Source of the DNA: Labilithrix luteola
Lineage (GTDB): Bacteria > Myxococcota_A > Polyangia > Polyangiales > Polyangiaceae
DNA length: 8,033 bases
Assembly (NCBI GenBank): GCA_026225435.1
Contig: JAMFST010001428.1
Location: 1 to 8,033, forward strand
Direction: 5' to 3'
Every line of letters starts with the position of its first letter. The stretch's first letter is position 1. The position numbers and the translations under genes are program-made. This document shows positions 6,655-8,033 of this stretch, piece by piece. The notes beneath the pieces are model-generated. The model was not told the DNA's origin, made no database searches, and worked only from the letters and a program-made list of their open reading frames with translations.

Positions 6655-7626
6655 TCACCTCTCGCTGTCGAGGAACTTCATCAGCGCCGGGGCGTAGCGC
6701 TCGCCGGCGAAGGCGCTCGCCGGCACCGCGGCCTCGAGCTCGGCGACGTCCGCGGGGGTGAGCGGATGATCGAGCGCTCCGAGCGCGCTCGCGAGCTGAG
6801 CGCGGTCCTTCGCGCCGACGAGCGTGACGAAGCGCGGCTCCTTGGCGAGCGCCCAGGCGATCGCCAGCTGGGCGGAGGTCATCCCCCGCGCCTCGGCGAG
6901 ACGCCGCAGGGTGGCAACCACCGCCAGGTTGTGCGCGCGATTCTCCGCCGCGAAGCGCGGGAGGTGCGCGCGCCCGTCGTTCGCGCCGGGGACGCTGCCG
7001 CCGAGCAGACCGTGCGCGAGCACGCCGTAGAGCGTGGCGGAGATGCCCAGCTCGTGGAGCGCCGGGAAGAGCTTCTCCTCCGGCCCCCGCGTCACCAGCG
7101 CGTACTCCGTCTGCAGGTCGACGATGGGGTGCGTCGCCTGCGCGCGCCGCACCGTCTCCACGCCCATCTCCGACAGACCGATGTGCTTCACGTACCCGGC
7201 CTGGATCAGATCGGCGATCGCGCCGACCGTCTCCTCGATGGGCACGGCCGGGTCGACGCGCGCCGGGCGATAGATGTCGATCACCTCGACCCCGAGGCGC
7301 TTCAGGCTGTAGGCAGCGAAGTTCGTCACCGCGGCCGGCCGGTTGTCGACGCCGAGGAAGCGGCCATCGGGCGCCCGGAGACCGCCGAACTTCACCGACA
7401 GCTGCACCCGCTCGCGCCGCCCGGCGAGCGCCTTGCCGAGGAGCATCTCGTTGTGCCCCATCCCGTAGAAGTCGCCGGTGTCGAGCAGCGTGACGCCGGC
7501 GTCGATGGCCGCCTGGATGGTGGCGATGCTCTCCACCTCGCTGGCCGGCCCGTACGTCCCCGAGAACCCCGAGCATCCCAGTCCCAGCGGAAACACCTCC
7601 GGCCCCGTCGTCCCCAGCTTCACCAT
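6655..7626 (-). CDS. Aldo/keto reductase
   Basis: A 323-residue aldo/keto reductase with the (beta/alpha)8-barrel layout, normal in length. Such enzymes reduce aldehydes or ketones using NADPH. The opening PLGLGCSGFSGTYG (13-26), the active-site strand LLDTGDFYGMGHNE with Asp49 and Tyr54, the catalytic Lys79 in SVKFG, and the cofactor-binding end (FVTLVGAKDRAQLASAL, 266-282) are all present. The fourth catalytic position differs: the usual Y-x-x-H-R-x-D segment reads YRPARVD (119-125), with Ala122 where His is expected. I recall related AKR sequences with a similar YQPARLD form, so this probably marks a subgroup rather than damage. IEETVGAIADLIQAGYVKHIGLSE (130-153) is typical of the family. 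It is divergent from a LysR gene 57 bp away, its likely regulator. Its stop lies 13 nt from the convergent NosL-like stop. No clear Shine-Dalgarno sequence precedes the ATG. Substrate unknown. Confidence 0.94.
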   Translation of the reverse strand: MVKLGTTGPEVFPLGLGCSGFSGTYGPASEVESIATIQAAIDAGVTLLDTGDFYGMGHNEMLLGKALAGRRERVQLSVKFGGLRAPDGRFLGVDNRPAAVTNFAAYSLKRLGVEVIDIYRPARVDPAVPIEETVGAIADLIQAGYVKHIGLSEMGVETVRRAQATHPIVDLQTEYALVTRGPEEKLFPALHELGISATLYGVLAHGLLGGSVPGANDGRAHLPRFAAENRAHNLAVVATLRRLAEARGMTSAQLAIAWALAKEPRFVTLVGAKDRAQLASALGALDHPLTPADVAELEAAVPASAFAGERYAPALMKFLDSER

Positions 7627-7652
7627 GACGAGACGATGCGGCCAGGCCTTGC

Positions 7653-7666
7653 TTCACACCAATGAA
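7653..7666. promoter_or_regulatory. Candidate LysR-binding box (TTCA-N6-TGAA)
   Basis: Perfect 4-bp inverted arms TTCA and TGAA flank six bases, centred 33-34 bp from the reductase start and about 25 bp from the LysR start. It fits the T-N11-A LysR box form. Short dyads occur by chance, so this rests mainly on location. Confidence 0.35.
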
Positions 7667-7668
7667 TA

Positions 7669-7679
7669 CGGTTCAACCG
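7669..7679. promoter_or_regulatory. Perfect palindrome CGGTTCAACCG, candidate operator
   Basis: Five-base perfect arms around a central C, ending five bases before the LysR start codon. It could be an autoregulatory site or the second half of the LysR operator together with the dyad at 7653-7666. The protein that binds is not known. Confidence 0.35.
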
Positions 7680-7683
7680 ATCC

Positions 7684-8033
7684 ATGCCCTCGGTTTATGG
7701 ACGTGACCTCGACCTGAACCTGCTCCGCGTCTTCGTGGTCGTCGCCGAGACAGGGAGCGTGACGGAGGCGGCGCGCCGGCTCTTCCTGACGCAGCCGGCG
7801 ATCAGCGCCTCCCTCAAGCGCCTCGCCCGGGCGGTCGATGCGCCGCTCTTCTCGCGCGCCGGTCGTCACCTGGTGCTGACCACGCGCGGCGAGCGCCTTG
7901 TCGCCGCGGCCGTCCCCTGCCTCGACACGCTGCTCCACGCGGCGCTCACCGAGGCCACCTTCGATCCGCTGCGGAGCGAGCGCACGGTGCGGATTGGTCT
8001 CTCCGACAAGAGCGAGGTCTGGTTGCTCCCACC
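7684..8033 (+). CDS. LysR family transcriptional regulator, 3' partial
   Basis: An open frame from the ATG at 7684 runs off the window edge (116 complete codons plus two bases). The N-terminal helix-turn-helix is clear: DLNLLRVFVVVAETGSVTEA (10-29) followed by ARRLFLTQPAISASLKRLAR (30-49), then LFSRAGRHLVLTTRGERL (55-72), the standard LysR wing and linker start. After the linker helix the effector domain begins with RTVRIGLSDKSEVWLLP (100-116), which resembles the NahR/NodD-like group. No Shine-Dalgarno sequence precedes the ATG. It is divergent from the aldo/keto reductase 57 bp away, and the short gap holds two dyads, so it most likely controls that gene and itself. It is not a copy of the LysR gene at 3034: the two differ across most of the HTH outside the family consensus. 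Confidence 0.92.
   Translation, partial: MPSVYGRDLDLNLLRVFVVVAETGSVTEAARRLFLTQPAISASLKRLARAVDAPLFSRAGRHLVLTTRGERLVAAAVPCLDTLLHAALTEATFDPLRSERTVRIGLSDKSEVWLLP

Larger units (their letters stand above)
7627..7683. promoter_or_regulatory. Shared upstream region of aldo/keto reductase and second LysR gene
   Basis: This 57-bp gap between divergent starts is visibly lower in GC over 7651-7680. It contains two dyads: TTCA-N6-TGAA at 7653-7666, which includes a T-N11-A pattern (T7654 to A7666) as in LysR binding boxes, and the perfect odd-centred palindrome CGGTTCAACCG at 7669-7679. Both lie where a LysR operator controlling the reductase would be expected. No clear -35/-10 pair is seen. Confidence 0.45.

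Noticed and set aside
6578..7657. Longer minus-strand frame overlapping the aldo/keto reductase
   Set aside because: Arg/Ala/Gly-rich out-of-frame translation; the recognised reductase uses a different frame of the same strand.
6766..7665. Open frame of 299 codons on the + strand, antisense to the aldo/keto reductase
   Set aside because: Arg/His/Val-rich translation without motifs; the minus strand encodes a complete reductase with correct domain order.
1..8033. tRNA, rRNA, CRISPR array, IS element, attachment site or replication origin
   Set aside because: No tRNA-like fold, regular repeats, transposase motifs, terminal inverted repeats or DnaA-box clusters were seen by eye on either strand.

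Overview
The window is high-GC DNA with strong codon bias and nine genes packed tightly. The gene families point to a Gram-negative bacterium of the Myxococcota (myxobacteria). The main clues are a DUF4388/PATAN-type protein directly followed by a eukaryote-like Ser/Thr kinase with a C-terminal membrane anchor, and a long MlaD-type MCE protein that appears to span the envelope. This placement is inference from family content, not a measured phylogeny. No rRNA, tRNA, CRISPR, IS element, phage gene or obvious transferred island was seen.

Layout. Positions 1-2058 (+) hold a signalling pair: a DUF4388 protein (5' end outside the window) whose stop codon directly abuts the start of the kinase. Positions 2060-3972 hold a metallo-beta-lactamase-fold hydrolase (-) divergent from a LysR regulator (+), the classic arrangement of a LysR gene and its target. 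Positions 3941-6100 (-) hold a two-gene unit: the MlaD/MCE lipid-transport protein and, 12 nt downstream, an unrecognised 225-residue helical protein. Positions 6183-6641 (+) hold a NosL-like copper-binding lipoprotein with a Tat-like signal. Positions 6655-7626 (-) hold an aldo/keto reductase divergent from a second LysR regulator (7684 to the window edge, 3' truncated).

Gene organisation alternates between divergent pairs with short shared upstream regions (77, 82 and 57 bp) and convergent pairs with almost no space (1-nt gap, 32-bp overlap, 13-nt gap). There is no untranslated stretch over 100 bp. The most interesting item is the MCE protein: N-terminal membrane anchor, one MCE domain, a long helical section and a C-terminal segment that looks like outer-membrane beta strands, with no MlaE/MlaF transporter genes beside it. 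The rest is mostly recognisable chromosomal housekeeping, signalling and regulation. I found no convincing evidence for a wholly new system.
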